This document shows, one piece after another, positions 11,771 to 19,355 of a stretch of 40,140 bases of DNA. Location: the NCBI RefSeq assembly GCF_029868625.1, contig NZ_JARWOJ010000398.1, forward strand, positions 1 through 40,140. Direction: 5' to 3'. The notes beneath the pieces were generated by a model. It was not told the DNA's origin. It saw only the letters and a list, made by a program, of their open reading frames with translations, and searched no databases. A program made the translations under genes and the position numbers. The DNA is from Nocardia neocaledoniensis (lineage in GTDB: Bacteria > Actinomycetota > Actinomycetes > Mycobacteriales > Mycobacteriaceae). Positions within the stretch are counted from its first letter, which is position 1, and each line of letters starts with the position of its first letter.

Positions 11771-12616
11771 TCAAGCACGCACCGCGACAACGATGCCCAC
11801 GTCGGGATCACCCACCGCCACCGCCCGCCCGAGCGGCGCGATCATGTCGTCCCAGGCCCGGAATTCGGTGCGCCAGCCGTGCTCGGCCAGCCACCGCTCA
11901 CCCGGCCGCTCGACGTCGCGCGGGGCCTCGCGGGCACCCTCGTCACCGGCGACCAGTCGACGCAGCTCGACGTACGGCGGCGCGGCATGGTCGACCACGA
12001 ACCGGCTCAGCCCGAATTGGCTGTGCGGCGCCGACAGGCCGGTCAGATCGGCGAGCACCCGGCGATGCTCGTCGACGGACAGGTAGCCGAGTGCGCCCTC
12101 ATCGATCCAATGGGTAGGAAGATCCGCGCGGAAACCCGCCGCGCGCAACGCGGCCGCCCAGTCGCCACGAAGGTCGACCGGCACTACGTGCCGTCCGGTG
12201 GTCGGCAGGGCTCCGGCGGCGCGCAGCACCGGCTCCTTGAACGCGAAGAGCTCCGGCAGATCGAGTTCGAAGATCGTGACGTCGGCGGGCAGACCCATCC
12301 GATAGGCGCGGGTGTCCAATCCCGCTCCGAGCAGGACGATTTGGCGACATCCCGCGGCGACGGCCTCCGCCACCCCGTCGTCGACCAGCCGCACCCCGAC
12401 CGAGCGGCCCGCGAAGAACTGCTCCGCCACCGACTCCACCCTGCCCCACCTGGCCGCGCCCTCGGCGGTGCGGGCGAAGTCCGCGCGCGCCGTGGCCACG
12501 AAAGCGGCGGCCAGCGGGTCGTCGTAGAGCCGATCCGGTCTACGGGTTTCCCGATCTCTGATCAGCGCGACACCGATCGCCGTCAGCGCCACCCCCACGG
12601 TAGGTGCGTGCTTCAT
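11771..12616 (-). CDS. SAM-dependent methyltransferase, TIGR00027/leucine-carboxyl-methyltransferase-like
   Basis: A 281-aa protein of the putative methyltransferase family greatly expanded in mycobacteria and nocardiae (M. tuberculosis Rv0145 type). Motif I is LGAGLDTRAYR (residues 96-106), followed by the acidic FELD motif (116-119), both expected to hold S-adenosylmethionine. The substrate is unknown for this family. The ATG at 12616 was chosen because GGGAGG lies 4-5 nt upstream; an upstream TTG at 12628 lacks a ribosome site. It is divergent from a TetR gene, and the 94-nt gap contains a strong dyad, so it is the likely target of that repressor. Confidence 0.88.
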   Translation of the reverse strand: MKHAPTVGVALTAIGVALIRDRETRRPDRLYDDPLAAAFVATARADFARTAEGAARWGRVESVAEQFFAGRSVGVRLVDDGVAEAVAAGCRQIVLLGAGLDTRAYRMGLPADVTIFELDLPELFAFKEPVLRAAGALPTTGRHVVPVDLRGDWAAALRAAGFRADLPTHWIDEGALGYLSVDEHRRVLADLTGLSAPHSQFGLSRFVVDHAAPPYVELRRLVAGDEGAREAPRDVERPGERWLAEHGWRTEFRAWDDMIAPLGRAVAVGDPDVGIVVAVRA

Positions 12617-12633
12617 GAGCCCTCCCAAACTAA

Positions 12634-12693
12634 CTAGCCGACCGGCTAGGTATCTCTGTCGTGGCTCGACGGTAGGCTCCCCCTAGCCGGTCG
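12634..12693. promoter_or_regulatory. TetR-type operators between methyltransferase and tetR
   Basis: CTAGCCG-AC-CGGCTAG at 12634-12649 is a perfect dyad with 7-bp arms. At 12683-12693 CTAGCCGGTCG repeats 11 bases of the same site read from the other strand, forming a half or degenerate second operator. Together they cover the short divergent promoter region, consistent with one TetR protein repressing both its own gene and the methyltransferase. Confidence 0.65.
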
Positions 12694-12710
12694 TCAAGCA
12701 AAGGAAGCAC

Positions 12711-13268
12711 GTGGACGGACGTCGTAGCGACACCAGGGAACGCATTCGCACGGTGGCGATGGAGCTGTTCTCCGAGCGCGGCTACGAGAAGACCTCGCTG
12801 CGCGAGATCGCCGAGCGGCTCGGCGTCACCAAAGCCGCGCTGTATTACCACTTCCGCACCAAGGAAGACATCGTCGTCAGCCTGTCCGACGATCTGCGGC
12901 GCGGCATCGACGACATCGTCACCTGGGCCGAGCAGGCCCCGTCGGGACCCGAACGGGCCGAACAGATTCTGCTCCGCTACAGCAGCCTCCTGCACAGCCT
13001 GGGTCGCGACATGGTGCGCTTCTGGCACGAGAATCAGCCCGCCTTCCGCGACCTCGGTTTCGGGGCGGGGCTGCGCTACCAGTTCCGGGTACTGGCCGAT
13101 CTGATGACGGCACCCGAGCACGCGCCTCTGGACGTCTACCACGCCAGGCAGGCGCTGCTGGCGATCAGCTGGAGTCTGTCGATGATGGGCGACCTGGAGC
13201 TCACCGACGACGAGATGCATTCGGCGGCAACGGCGATCGCGGTCGATATCCTCGCGCGGACGCGGTAG
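12711..13268 (+). CDS. TetR/AcrR-family transcriptional regulator
   Basis: A 185-aa repressor. The N-terminal helix-turn-helix is clear (TREIRT-like start, then SLREIAERLGVTKAALYYHFRTKEDIV, about residues 29-55); the rest is the ligand-binding helical domain. The GTG at 12711 is preceded by AAGGAAG about 4 nt away. The divergent methyltransferase and the shared CTAGCCG dyad mark its probable regulon. The inducer is unknown. Confidence 0.92.
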   Translation: MDGRRSDTRERIRTVAMELFSERGYEKTSLREIAERLGVTKAALYYHFRTKEDIVVSLSDDLRRGIDDIVTWAEQAPSGPERAEQILLRYSSLLHSLGRDMVRFWHENQPAFRDLGFGAGLRYQFRVLADLMTAPEHAPLDVYHARQALLAISWSLSMMGDLELTDDEMHSAATAIAVDILARTR

Positions 13269-13275
13269 CGATCCG

Positions 13276-14178
13276 CTACAGCGGCGCCGGTGGTTCCGGC
13301 GCCGCCTGCCGGGTGGGCAGGGCGGAGATCGTCAGGGCGAGCATGACCAGCGCGATGCCCGCCAGTTCGGCGACCGAGAGTCGCTGGCCGAGCGCGATCG
13401 CGCCGACGACGGCAGCGGTGGCGGGCAGCAGCGCAAGCAGCAAGGCGAAGCGGGCGCGGCCGACCGCGGTCAGCACGACCTGGTCCAGGGCGTACGGGAT
13501 CGCGCTCGACAGCACGCCGACACCGAGTCCGAGCAGCCAGGTGCGCGGATCGGCGAAGACCGACGCGTCGATCGCCACCTGCGGGACCAGGACGAACGGC
13601 GCGAGCAGCACCGCGGCGGCGGCCATCCCGACGGCCAGGGAGTCCTGGCCGTCGCCCGCGTCGGCGACCCGCTTGCCGACCAGGATGTACCCGGCCCACA
13701 GCACGGCCGACGCCAGCGCGAACCCGACCCCGACCGGCTCGACATCGAACTGCACCCCGGCCAGCAGCACCACGCCGACAGCGACGAGCAGCACCGCGAG
13801 CACATCCCTGACCCGCCGCGACCCGAGCGTCGCCACGGCCACGGGTCCGAGGAATTCGATGGCCACCGCGGTGCCGAGCGGAATCCGCGCGATCGCCTCG
13901 TAGAACACGATGTTCATCGCCACCGTGACGATGCCGAACCCGGCCGCGACCACGATCCCCCGCCGAGTCCAGCGGGCACGCCACGGCCGCCGCCAGGCCA
14001 GCAGGGCCACCCCGGCGGCCGCCGCGCGCAACCACGCGACGGTCGCCGGTTCGGTGGTGTCGAACAGGAACACGCCCAGCGCGGCGCCGACGTACTGGGA
14101 GGTCGCCGCGACGACGAAGACCAGCGGAACGGACCAGCCCGGGAGAACGGTCCGGCGAGACCGCTCGATCGTTGTCAT
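13276..14178 (-). CDS. EamA/DMT-family transporter (RhtA-like)
   Basis: A 300-aa inner-membrane protein with about ten hydrophobic segments arranged as two EamA repeats, for example PLGTAVAIEFLGPVAVA in the first and SSAIPYALDQVVL / FALLLALLPATAAVVGAI in the second. It resembles the threonine/homoserine exporter RhtA, and exporters of amino acids or metabolites are common in the family; the cargo here is unknown. The ATG at 14178 gives the conventional start, though the ribosome site is weak. It converges with the tetR gene, and its last codons form part of a strong hairpin. Confidence 0.88.
   Translation of the reverse strand: MTTIERSRRTVLPGWSVPLVFVVAATSQYVGAALGVFLFDTTEPATVAWLRAAAAGVALLAWRRPWRARWTRRGIVVAAGFGIVTVAMNIVFYEAIARIPLGTAVAIEFLGPVAVATLGSRRVRDVLAVLLVAVGVVLLAGVQFDVEPVGVGFALASAVLWAGYILVGKRVADAGDGQDSLAVGMAAAAVLLAPFVLVPQVAIDASVFADPRTWLLGLGVGVLSSAIPYALDQVVLTAVGRARFALLLALLPATAAVVGAIALGQRLSVAELAGIALVMLALTISALPTRQAAPEPPAPL
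13281..13305. terminator. Bidirectional hairpin between tetR and the EamA gene
   Basis: GCGGCGCCGG-TGGTT-CCGGCGCCGC is a perfect 10-bp stem with a 5-nt loop. It lies just after the tetR stop and inside the last codons of the converging transporter. There is no T tract, as in many actinobacterial terminators, so termination is likely but unproven. Confidence 0.5.
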
Positions 14179-14266
14179 CCCAGGAGTAATCCACAGCGCA
14201 CGCCCGAAATCAACGCGCGATGTCGGCCGACGAACAGGCCTGCCGCCCGAGCGATCACTCGGATCG

Positions 14267-15793
14267 TCAGGGCTGTCCGACCCAGCGGTCCAGTGCGTCG
14301 AGAAGTGCCGCGGCTGCGGTGTCTGCGGGTTCGTCGACGGCGGCGGCCCAACCGACGAACGCGTCGGACCGGATCAGCAGCGCGTCCGCGGGCCGGTCCT
14401 CGGTCTTCGCCGTGACGATCACGAGGCGCGGCTCGCGGCTTCGCGCCTGCTCACGCAGGTCCGCACGGTCGGCGAGATCGAGCAGAACCGGGCGGGCGGT
14501 GCGCATCAGCTCGGCGACGCTGGTCGTGCCCTGATCGGTGAGCAGCGGGAGATCGGGCGCGAACGTGCCTGCCAGCGGGTGCGGGTCGGTGCCCGGCACC
14601 GGGTAGCGCACATCATTGGCGGAGATCATGCCCGCCAGCCTGCGCAGCGCGGGTTCGTCGGCGAACAGTTCCTGGAACACCGCCCGCAGCGCGTCGGCCG
14701 CCTCGTCCTGGCCGCGGCGCAACGCGGCCTGGGCGCGGGTCTGCTGCAGCGCCCGGCCCGCCGCGGCGTGCCGTTCCTCGTGATAGCTGTCGAGCAGCCC
14801 GGCAGGCGCCCAGCCCTGGACGGCGGCCGCGAGCTTCCAGCCCAGGTTGACCGCGTCGAGCATCCCGACATTGAGGGCGGTGCCGGTGGCGGGCAGCAGG
14901 TGCGCGGCGTCGCCCGCCAGCAGGACACGGCCGGACCGGAAACGCTCGGCGCGCCGCGCCTGGAACTGGTAGCGCGACAAGCGGATCGGATCGCCGAGGG
15001 GCAGCTCGGCGCCGAGGACCCGGTGCGCGCCGGCGGCGAGTTCGGCGAGGGTCATCGGGTCGTCGTTGTCGTATTCGGTGAGGTCCTCCTCGGTGATCTG
15101 GAAGAACATCGTCCGCTGTGCGGGGTCGACCGGGCCGATGGCGAACACGCCGCGTTCGGTGCGGGTGAAGCCCGGGGTGATCGGGCCGTAGCCGGGCAGG
15201 TCGAGACCACCGTCGGCGCGGACGGCCACCGTCTCCGGCACCGTCACCAGGCCGAGCCGGTTGACCTCGGGAAAAGTGTTGCCAGGGAAGGCGATCCCGG
15301 CGAGGTCACGAACCCGGCTGCGGCCACCGTCGCACCCGACGACGTACTGCGCGGTCAGCGTGTAGGCGCCCTCGGGCCCCTCGATCCGGACGGCCACGCC
15401 CGTCTCGTCCTGGTCCAGCCCGACCACCTCGTGCCCACGGCGGATCTCGGCACCGAGCTCACCCGCCCGCTCGGCCAGCAACTCCTCGACCCGCGCCTGC
15501 GGAATCCCCATCGCGTCCATCGGGCCGTCGGCGAGAGCGGTGAAGTCGACGTGCATCCCACCGAAGGGGAAGATCGGCGCCGAGATCGGGTTGCCCGCCG
15601 CCGCGAACCGGTCGAGCAGGCCGCGGTAGCGCAGCATGTCGAGAATCCGCCCGCCCAGCCCGCTGGCCTTGTGCGCGGTGCCCGGCGTGGCTCGGCGTTC
15701 CAGCACGATCGGCCGCACTCCGGCCAGGGACAACTCCCCCGCGAGCATCAGTCCGGCAGGTCCTGCGCCGACGACGATCACGTCGGTCTTCAT
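14267..15793 (-). CDS. FAD-dependent aromatic monooxygenase (PHBH/Rox-like)
   Basis: A 508-aa class A flavoprotein hydroxylase. FAD-binding GAGPAG is at residues 9-14, the DG motif (CDGGRSRVRDLAG) near 154 and the GD motif (LAGDAAHLLPATGTALNVGMLDAVNLGWKLA split across 292-322). A C-terminal ~110-aa thioredoxin-like domain follows, as in polyketide hydroxylases and in the rifampicin monooxygenase Rox. It should use NAD(P)H and O2 to hydroxylate an aromatic substrate, which may be an antibiotic, a polyketide or a catabolite. The ATG at 15793 gives the standard MKTDVIVVG start; 8 codons upstream another ATG exists. Confidence 0.88.
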   Translation of the reverse strand: MKTDVIVVGAGPAGLMLAGELSLAGVRPIVLERRATPGTAHKASGLGGRILDMLRYRGLLDRFAAAGNPISAPIFPFGGMHVDFTALADGPMDAMGIPQARVEELLAERAGELGAEIRRGHEVVGLDQDETGVAVRIEGPEGAYTLTAQYVVGCDGGRSRVRDLAGIAFPGNTFPEVNRLGLVTVPETVAVRADGGLDLPGYGPITPGFTRTERGVFAIGPVDPAQRTMFFQITEEDLTEYDNDDPMTLAELAAGAHRVLGAELPLGDPIRLSRYQFQARRAERFRSGRVLLAGDAAHLLPATGTALNVGMLDAVNLGWKLAAAVQGWAPAGLLDSYHEERHAAAGRALQQTRAQAALRRGQDEAADALRAVFQELFADEPALRRLAGMISANDVRYPVPGTDPHPLAGTFAPDLPLLTDQGTTSVAELMRTARPVLLDLADRADLREQARSREPRLVIVTAKTEDRPADALLIRSDAFVGWAAAVDEPADTAAAALLDALDRWVGQP

Positions 15794-15857
15794 TTCACGC
15801 ACTCGGGTAACTCCCATTTCGTCTGGTCCGAACTGTCGACGTGCGATTGTGCAGGAC

Positions 15858-15904
15858 ACCCGGGGTCTTGCGGCAAGCCCCGGGGTCGGCTATACCTTGG
15901 AAGG
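15858..15904. promoter_or_regulatory. Repeat-rich control region upstream of the FAD monooxygenase
   Basis: CCCGGGGTC occurs twice in direct orientation exactly 20 bp apart (15859 and 15879), with a CTTGC-G-GCAAG dyad between (15867-15877). Next come a TATACC/GGTATA element (about 15891) and a CCTT-GG-AAGG dyad (15895-15904). The two-turn spacing suggests binding of a dimer or tetramer near a promoter. A plus-strand match TTGCGG-N17-TATACC is also present but leads into no plus-strand gene. Confidence 0.35.
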
Positions 15905-15930
15905 GGCAGGGGGAGCTCCCATTCCGGCGG

Positions 15931-16656
15931 TCATCGCGCCTCGCGCGCCGTCAGATACGCGTCGAGCCGGGCCGCACCGGCCAGCAGATTCCGGCTCCGC
16001 ACCAGCAATCGGGCCTCCCAGGCGTCCAGGAACGCACTCAGCACCTCCGGTCCGCCCGCCGCGCGCAGCCGCTCCACGAACCGCGCGACCTGCGACAGGC
16101 GATATCCACCGCGACGCAGTTGCCGGGCGATCTCGGCATCGCGCACGGCGTCGGGTCCGTACTGCCGGTAACCGGTCGACCGGTCGCGGTCCGGGTCGAG
16201 GATGCCCGCAGCTTCCCAGGTCCGCAGGGTCGCCGGGTGCACGCCGATGCGGCGCGCCAGTTCACCGACGGACAGCGCGGGACCGGCGAGCGGGGCAGGC
16301 GGGGACGTCGACAGAATGTCCAGCGCGGTCGCGACCTCGGCGCGAGTGGCGCGTTCGTCGAGCAACTCGGCGTGCGCCGCGTCGATCCGCCGGAACGCGG
16401 AGGCCAGATCGTCGCGATGGATCGCGCGCATGATCGCCGTCGCCGCCTGATGCCCGTGCCCGGCGCGCAAGCCGAGAAACGCACGCAGCGCCTGGGCGTG
16501 CAGAGGCGTGTACCGCCGGTAGCCGACGGCGCTGCGGTCGGCCGGGGGCAGGACACCCGCGTCGTCGTAGTTGCGCACGGCCTGCGCCGACAATCCGTGC
16601 TCGCGCGCGAGGTCGATCGGCCGTAAGGACGCGACCCCCGTTTGAAGCTTGGTCAT
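15931..16656 (-). CDS. Double MerR-domain regulator (TioE-like)
   Basis: A 241-aa protein holding two separate MerR-type DNA-binding domains. The first is at about residues 12-62 (LREHGLSAQ-type helix then NYDDAGVLPPADRSAVGYRRYT). The second is at about 128-195 (LSVGELARRIGVHPATLRTWEAAGILDPDRDRSTGYRQY). NCBI uses 'TioE family' for this architecture, named after a thiocoraline cluster gene. There is no separate ligand domain, only a short C-terminal helix region. The ATG at 16656 is divergent from an erythromycin-esterase-like gene, and the gap carries a MerR-like dyad. Confidence 0.85.
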   Translation of the reverse strand: MTKLQTGVASLRPIDLAREHGLSAQAVRNYDDAGVLPPADRSAVGYRRYTPLHAQALRAFLGLRAGHGHQAATAIMRAIHRDDLASAFRRIDAAHAELLDERATRAEVATALDILSTSPPAPLAGPALSVGELARRIGVHPATLRTWEAAGILDPDRDRSTGYRQYGPDAVRDAEIARQLRRGGYRLSQVARFVERLRAAGGPEVLSAFLDAWEARLLVRSRNLLAGAARLDAYLTAREAR

Positions 16657-16694
16657 CTGTTACCTGGCGCTTCCCGACAAAAGTTTCACCCGAA

Positions 16695-16716
16695 CCTTCA
16701 ACGATACTGTTTAAGG
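16695..16716. promoter_or_regulatory. MerR-like operator between TioE-like gene and esterase
   Basis: CCTTCAA-CGATACTG-TTTAAGG is a dyad with 6 of 7 matching arm positions and an 8-nt spacer, the size typical of MerR sites. TACTGT (16705-16710) inside it can serve as the esterase -10, and ACGATA gives TATCGT for the opposite strand. A second small dyad, AAGGG-CAGGA-CCCTT (16713-16727), overlaps its right edge. Binding by the TioE-like protein is inferred. Confidence 0.5.
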
Positions 16717-16742
16717 GCAGGACCCTTCCGAAAGAGGAGAAC

Positions 16743-17942
16743 ATGCCTGCCTTCACTCCGATCAGTCATCCGGTCGACGATCAGGCCGCACTCGGCCGCA
16801 CCATCGACGAATTCCTCGCCGCCCGCCCGGCTCCGCTCGACATCCTCGCCCTCGGCGAGCCGACGCACGGCATCGTCGCGTTCCCCCTGTTGCGCAACGA
16901 ACTTCTCGTCCATCTCGTCCAGCGGGGGTTTCGCTCGATCGTGCTCGAGACCGACTTCTTCGCGGCGTCCGTGGTCGACGACTACGTCAACGGCGGCGCG
17001 GCCGACCTGGAGACGGTGCTGGCGACCGGGTTCAGCCACCGGTTCGGCGCGGTCCCCGGGAATCGGGAGCTCGTCGAATGGTTGCGCGCCCACAACGCCG
17101 ACCGCGCACCGCGGGACCGCGTGCGGTTCCACGGATTCGACGCACCGCTGGAACAGACCGATGTGCCGAGCCCGCGACACGCTCTCACCTCGGCCGTGAA
17201 CCATCTCCCCGCGGCGCTGCGCCCCGCGTCCGCCCTCGACATGGAACCCTTGCTCGGCGACGACGCCGACTGGACGAACCCAGCAGGCATCTTCGACCCG
17301 TCCGCCTCGATCGGCGGCTCCGACCGTGTGCGCGCCCTTCGTCTCGCCGCCGATGACGTCGCCAGCGCGCTGCGCCGCGCGGCGCCGCTGCTGGATCCGG
17401 CCGAGTACGCCCTGGCGACCGCCCACGCACGCACCGCCCAGGGCCTGCTGCGCTTCCACACGGCCATGGCCGACACCGGTCCCGATCGGCTCGCCACCCT
17501 GCTCAGCTTGCGCACGGAGATGATGGCCGACAACCTGTTCGCCCTTCGCGCGGTCGAACGGGAGCGTGGTCCGAGCCTGGTGTTCGCCCACAATGTGCAC
17601 CTGCAACGCGCCGAGTCCACGATGGCCATGGGCACCGCGGCCGTGCGCTGGTGCAGCGCGGGCGCGCTGGTCGCGTGCGCGCTCGGCGACCGGTACGCGT
17701 TCGTGGCGACCGATGCCCAGCCGCACAGCACACCCGGCACGTTGCAGGGCCTGCTCGCCGCCGGCACCACGGGCCGCACCCTGTTCCCCGCGCCGGCCCT
17801 GCGCGCCGCGCTCCCCTCGTCGACCGAAGCAGGCGCACCGATCGTGCCGGGCCATATCCCGCTGACTCCGGCCGACCTGGAGGGTGCCGACGCGGTCGTA
17901 TTCGTCGCCGACACCGACGGACGGCGCCACGAGTATTGGTGA
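16743..17942 (+). CDS. Erythromycin esterase family protein (Ere-like hydrolase)
   Basis: A 399-aa protein of the erythromycin esterase/succinoglycan-biosynthesis family. The residues reported as functional in EreB have counterparts: Glu39 and His42 in LGEPTHG, Arg51, Glu69 in LETDF, and His283/His286 in AHNVHL, almost at EreB numbering. It is therefore probably an active hydrolase. True macrolide esterases are only one branch, so macrolide inactivation is not proven. The ATG has an AGAGGAGA ribosome site 3 nt upstream. It lies divergent to the double-MerR regulator, and the stop is only 5 nt before the LexA box of the next gene. Confidence 0.85.
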   Translation: MPAFTPISHPVDDQAALGRTIDEFLAARPAPLDILALGEPTHGIVAFPLLRNELLVHLVQRGFRSIVLETDFFAASVVDDYVNGGAADLETVLATGFSHRFGAVPGNRELVEWLRAHNADRAPRDRVRFHGFDAPLEQTDVPSPRHALTSAVNHLPAALRPASALDMEPLLGDDADWTNPAGIFDPSASIGGSDRVRALRLAADDVASALRRAAPLLDPAEYALATAHARTAQGLLRFHTAMADTGPDRLATLLSLRTEMMADNLFALRAVERERGPSLVFAHNVHLQRAESTMAMGTAAVRWCSAGALVACALGDRYAFVATDAQPHSTPGTLQGLLAAGTTGRTLFPAPALRAALPSSTEAGAPIVPGHIPLTPADLEGADAVVFVADTDGRRHEYW

Positions 17943-17947
17943 GCAGT

Positions 17948-17967
17948 ATTCGAACATAGTTTCGAAT
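17948..17967. promoter_or_regulatory. LexA/SOS box
   Basis: TCGAAC-ATAG-TTTCGA (17950-17965) matches the actinobacterial LexA consensus TCGAAC-N4-GTTCGA at 11 of 12 positions. The wider site ATTCGAA-CATAGT-TTCGAAT is a perfect 20-bp dyad. It ends 6 nt before a TAGACT -10 hexamer, so LexA bound here would block RNA polymerase. Confidence 0.75.
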
Positions 17968-17973
17968 GCGGGG

Positions 17974-17979
17974 TAGACT
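17974..17979 (+). promoter_or_regulatory. -10 element of the alkB-like gene; leaderless transcript predicted
   Basis: TAGACT is followed after 7 nt by the ATG at 17987, so the transcript should begin at or within a base or two of the start codon. There is no Shine-Dalgarno sequence, which agrees with leaderless translation. Confidence 0.6.
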
Positions 17980-17986
17980 GACCGCC

Positions 17987-18610
17987 ATGTCGCTGCCCCT
18001 GCAAGGTTCACTGTTCGACGGTGAGGCGGTCGCGCTGGGTCCGATCGAGAGGATCCAGCGCACCCAGCTCGACGCGACGGCTTGGGTGGATCTCCTCCCC
18101 GGCTGGCTGACCGGCGCGAGCGAGGTGTTCGATCGGTTGGCCGAACGCGTGCCGTGGCACGCCGAACGCAGGCCCATGTACGACCGCGTCGTCGACGTGC
18201 CACGCCTGGTGTCGTTCTTCGGCGAGCACGACCCTCTCCCCGACCGCATCCTCGTCGCCGCGCGCGACGCGCTCACCGGGCATTACGCCGAGGAACTCGG
18301 TGAGCCGTTCCGCACGGCGGGTCTGTGCTTCTACCGCGACGGGCGCGACAGCGTCGCCTGGCACGGCGACACGATCGGACGGGGAGCCACCGACGACACG
18401 ATGGTCGCGATCGTCTCGGTCGGCGCGCCGCGCGCCCTCCTGCTGCGTCCGCGCGGCGGCGGTTCGAGCCTGCGTTTCACGGCCGGCCACGGCGATCTGC
18501 TGGTGATGGGCGGCGCGTGTCAGCGCACCTGGGAGCACGCCGTCCCGAAAACCACCCGCCCGGTCGGGCCACGCATCAGCATCCAGTTCCGACCGCGCGG
18601 CGTACGCTGA
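17987..18610 (+). CDS. AlkB-like 2-oxoglutarate/Fe(II) dioxygenase
   Basis: A 207-aa member of the AlkB family, which oxidatively removes alkyl groups from damaged bases in DNA or RNA. The Fe(II) ligands are His126 and Asp128 in DSVAWHGD and His184 in TWEHAVP. The 2-oxoglutarate/substrate arginines are Arg196 and Arg202 in RISIQFR. CFYRDGRDS ahead of the first ligand is the usual nucleotide-recognition loop. The start at 17987 was chosen over an in-frame upstream ATG-less extension because of the -10 spacing. The near-perfect LexA box argues for DNA-damage induction. Confidence 0.9.
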   Translation: MSLPLQGSLFDGEAVALGPIERIQRTQLDATAWVDLLPGWLTGASEVFDRLAERVPWHAERRPMYDRVVDVPRLVSFFGEHDPLPDRILVAARDALTGHYAEELGEPFRTAGLCFYRDGRDSVAWHGDTIGRGATDDTMVAIVSVGAPRALLLRPRGGGSSLRFTAGHGDLLVMGGACQRTWEHAVPKTTRPVGPRISIQFRPRGVR

Positions 18611-18682
18611 CGCGACCGGGCCCGTCGGCTCACTCGATCATCGCCGGACCGAGCAAGGCGCACTCCGGACCACCCGGTGCGA

Positions 18683-19258
18683 TCACGAAGCCTCGAGCAC
18701 CGAGCGCACGAGTTCCCGCACACCCGCCCGCAAGCGATCGACCTCGCCCGCCCTGGCCAGCCCTTGGGCGAGTTCGCCACCGAGAGTCGACAGGAGCAGC
18801 GCGCCCACGGTCTCGGCGTCGATGCCGGGGCGCACCTCGCGAAGCAGCATGGTGACGTGCTCGGCCCAGAAGGCGTGGAACTCGGCGCTGCGAGGATGCG
18901 GGGGCATCGCCTGATAGGCGGCGATCAGCTCCACATCGTCGGTGACCAGCCGGGTCATGGCGTCGAAGAAGGCCAGTAGCCGCTCGGTGGCCGGCGCGCC
19001 GGGGCCGAGCGGCGGCGGACCGTCGGTCACCGCCGCCATCAGCGTGGTCGCGCCCTCGGCCACCAGCTCGTACAGCAATCCGGCCCGGCTGCCGAACCGG
19101 TGAAAGATCGTTCCCTTACCGACGCCGGCGGCCGCGGCGACCCGATCCATCGTGACCCCCGCCGCGCCGTGCTCGGCCAGCAGCGCCGCGGTGGCGTCGA
19201 GGATCGCTCGGCGATTGCGCGCGGCGTCGGCGCGTTCGGTGGGGCGCGACTCGGTCAT
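18683..19258 (-). CDS. TetR-family regulator of the adjacent oxidoreductase
   Basis: A 191-aa TetR repressor with a clear helix-turn-helix (VTMDRVAAAAGVGKGTIFHRFGSRAGLL, about residues 35-60, written here in part) and a C-terminal domain of the SbtR/TetR_C type. The ATG at 19258 (MTESRPTERA) has GAGGAA about 10 nt upstream; an 18-codon upstream extension is not conserved-looking and would run into the promoter. It is divergent from a quinone-oxidoreductase gene, and two near-identical dyads lie in the shared promoter region, so autorepression plus control of the oxidoreductase is likely. Confidence 0.9.
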   Translation of the reverse strand: MTESRPTERADAARNRRAILDATAALLAEHGAAGVTMDRVAAAAGVGKGTIFHRFGSRAGLLYELVAEGATTLMAAVTDGPPPLGPGAPATERLLAFFDAMTRLVTDDVELIAAYQAMPPHPRSAEFHAFWAEHVTMLLREVRPGIDAETVGALLLSTLGGELAQGLARAGEVDRLRAGVRELVRSVLEAS

Positions 19259-19288
19259 CGTTATCGCTTCCTCGGCACAGCCGATCCG

Positions 19289-19341
19289 TTGACAAGTTGA
19301 CCAGCGGTCCATATCGTTCGGATATCTGGACCGCTAGTCAA
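19289..19341. promoter_or_regulatory. Overlapping divergent promoters with twin TetR operators
   Basis: For the oxidoreductase: TTGACA (19289-19294), 17-nt spacer, TATCGT (19312-19317). Operator 1, TTGACC-AGC-GGTCCA (19297-19311), fills that spacer almost exactly. Operator 2, TGGACCGCTAGTCAA (19327-19341), is its inverted copy with 14 of 15 bases matching, centred 30 bp away. It supplies TTGACT as a minus-strand -35 for the tetR gene. Each operator is itself a near-dyad, and the pair makes a larger inverted repeat. Confidence 0.75.
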
Positions 19342-19355
19342 CTTATGGAGTTCTG

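Noticed and set aside
15868..15896. Plus-strand promoter TTGCGG-N17-TATACC
   Set aside because: No plus-strand gene follows before 16743 and the sequence overlaps repeats that suit minus-strand control; kept only as part of the regulatory region.
18611..18682. Partial dyad GCAC-T-CCGG / CCGG-TGC as terminator between the alkB-like and tetR genes
   Set aside because: Short, interrupted arms; too weak to call.
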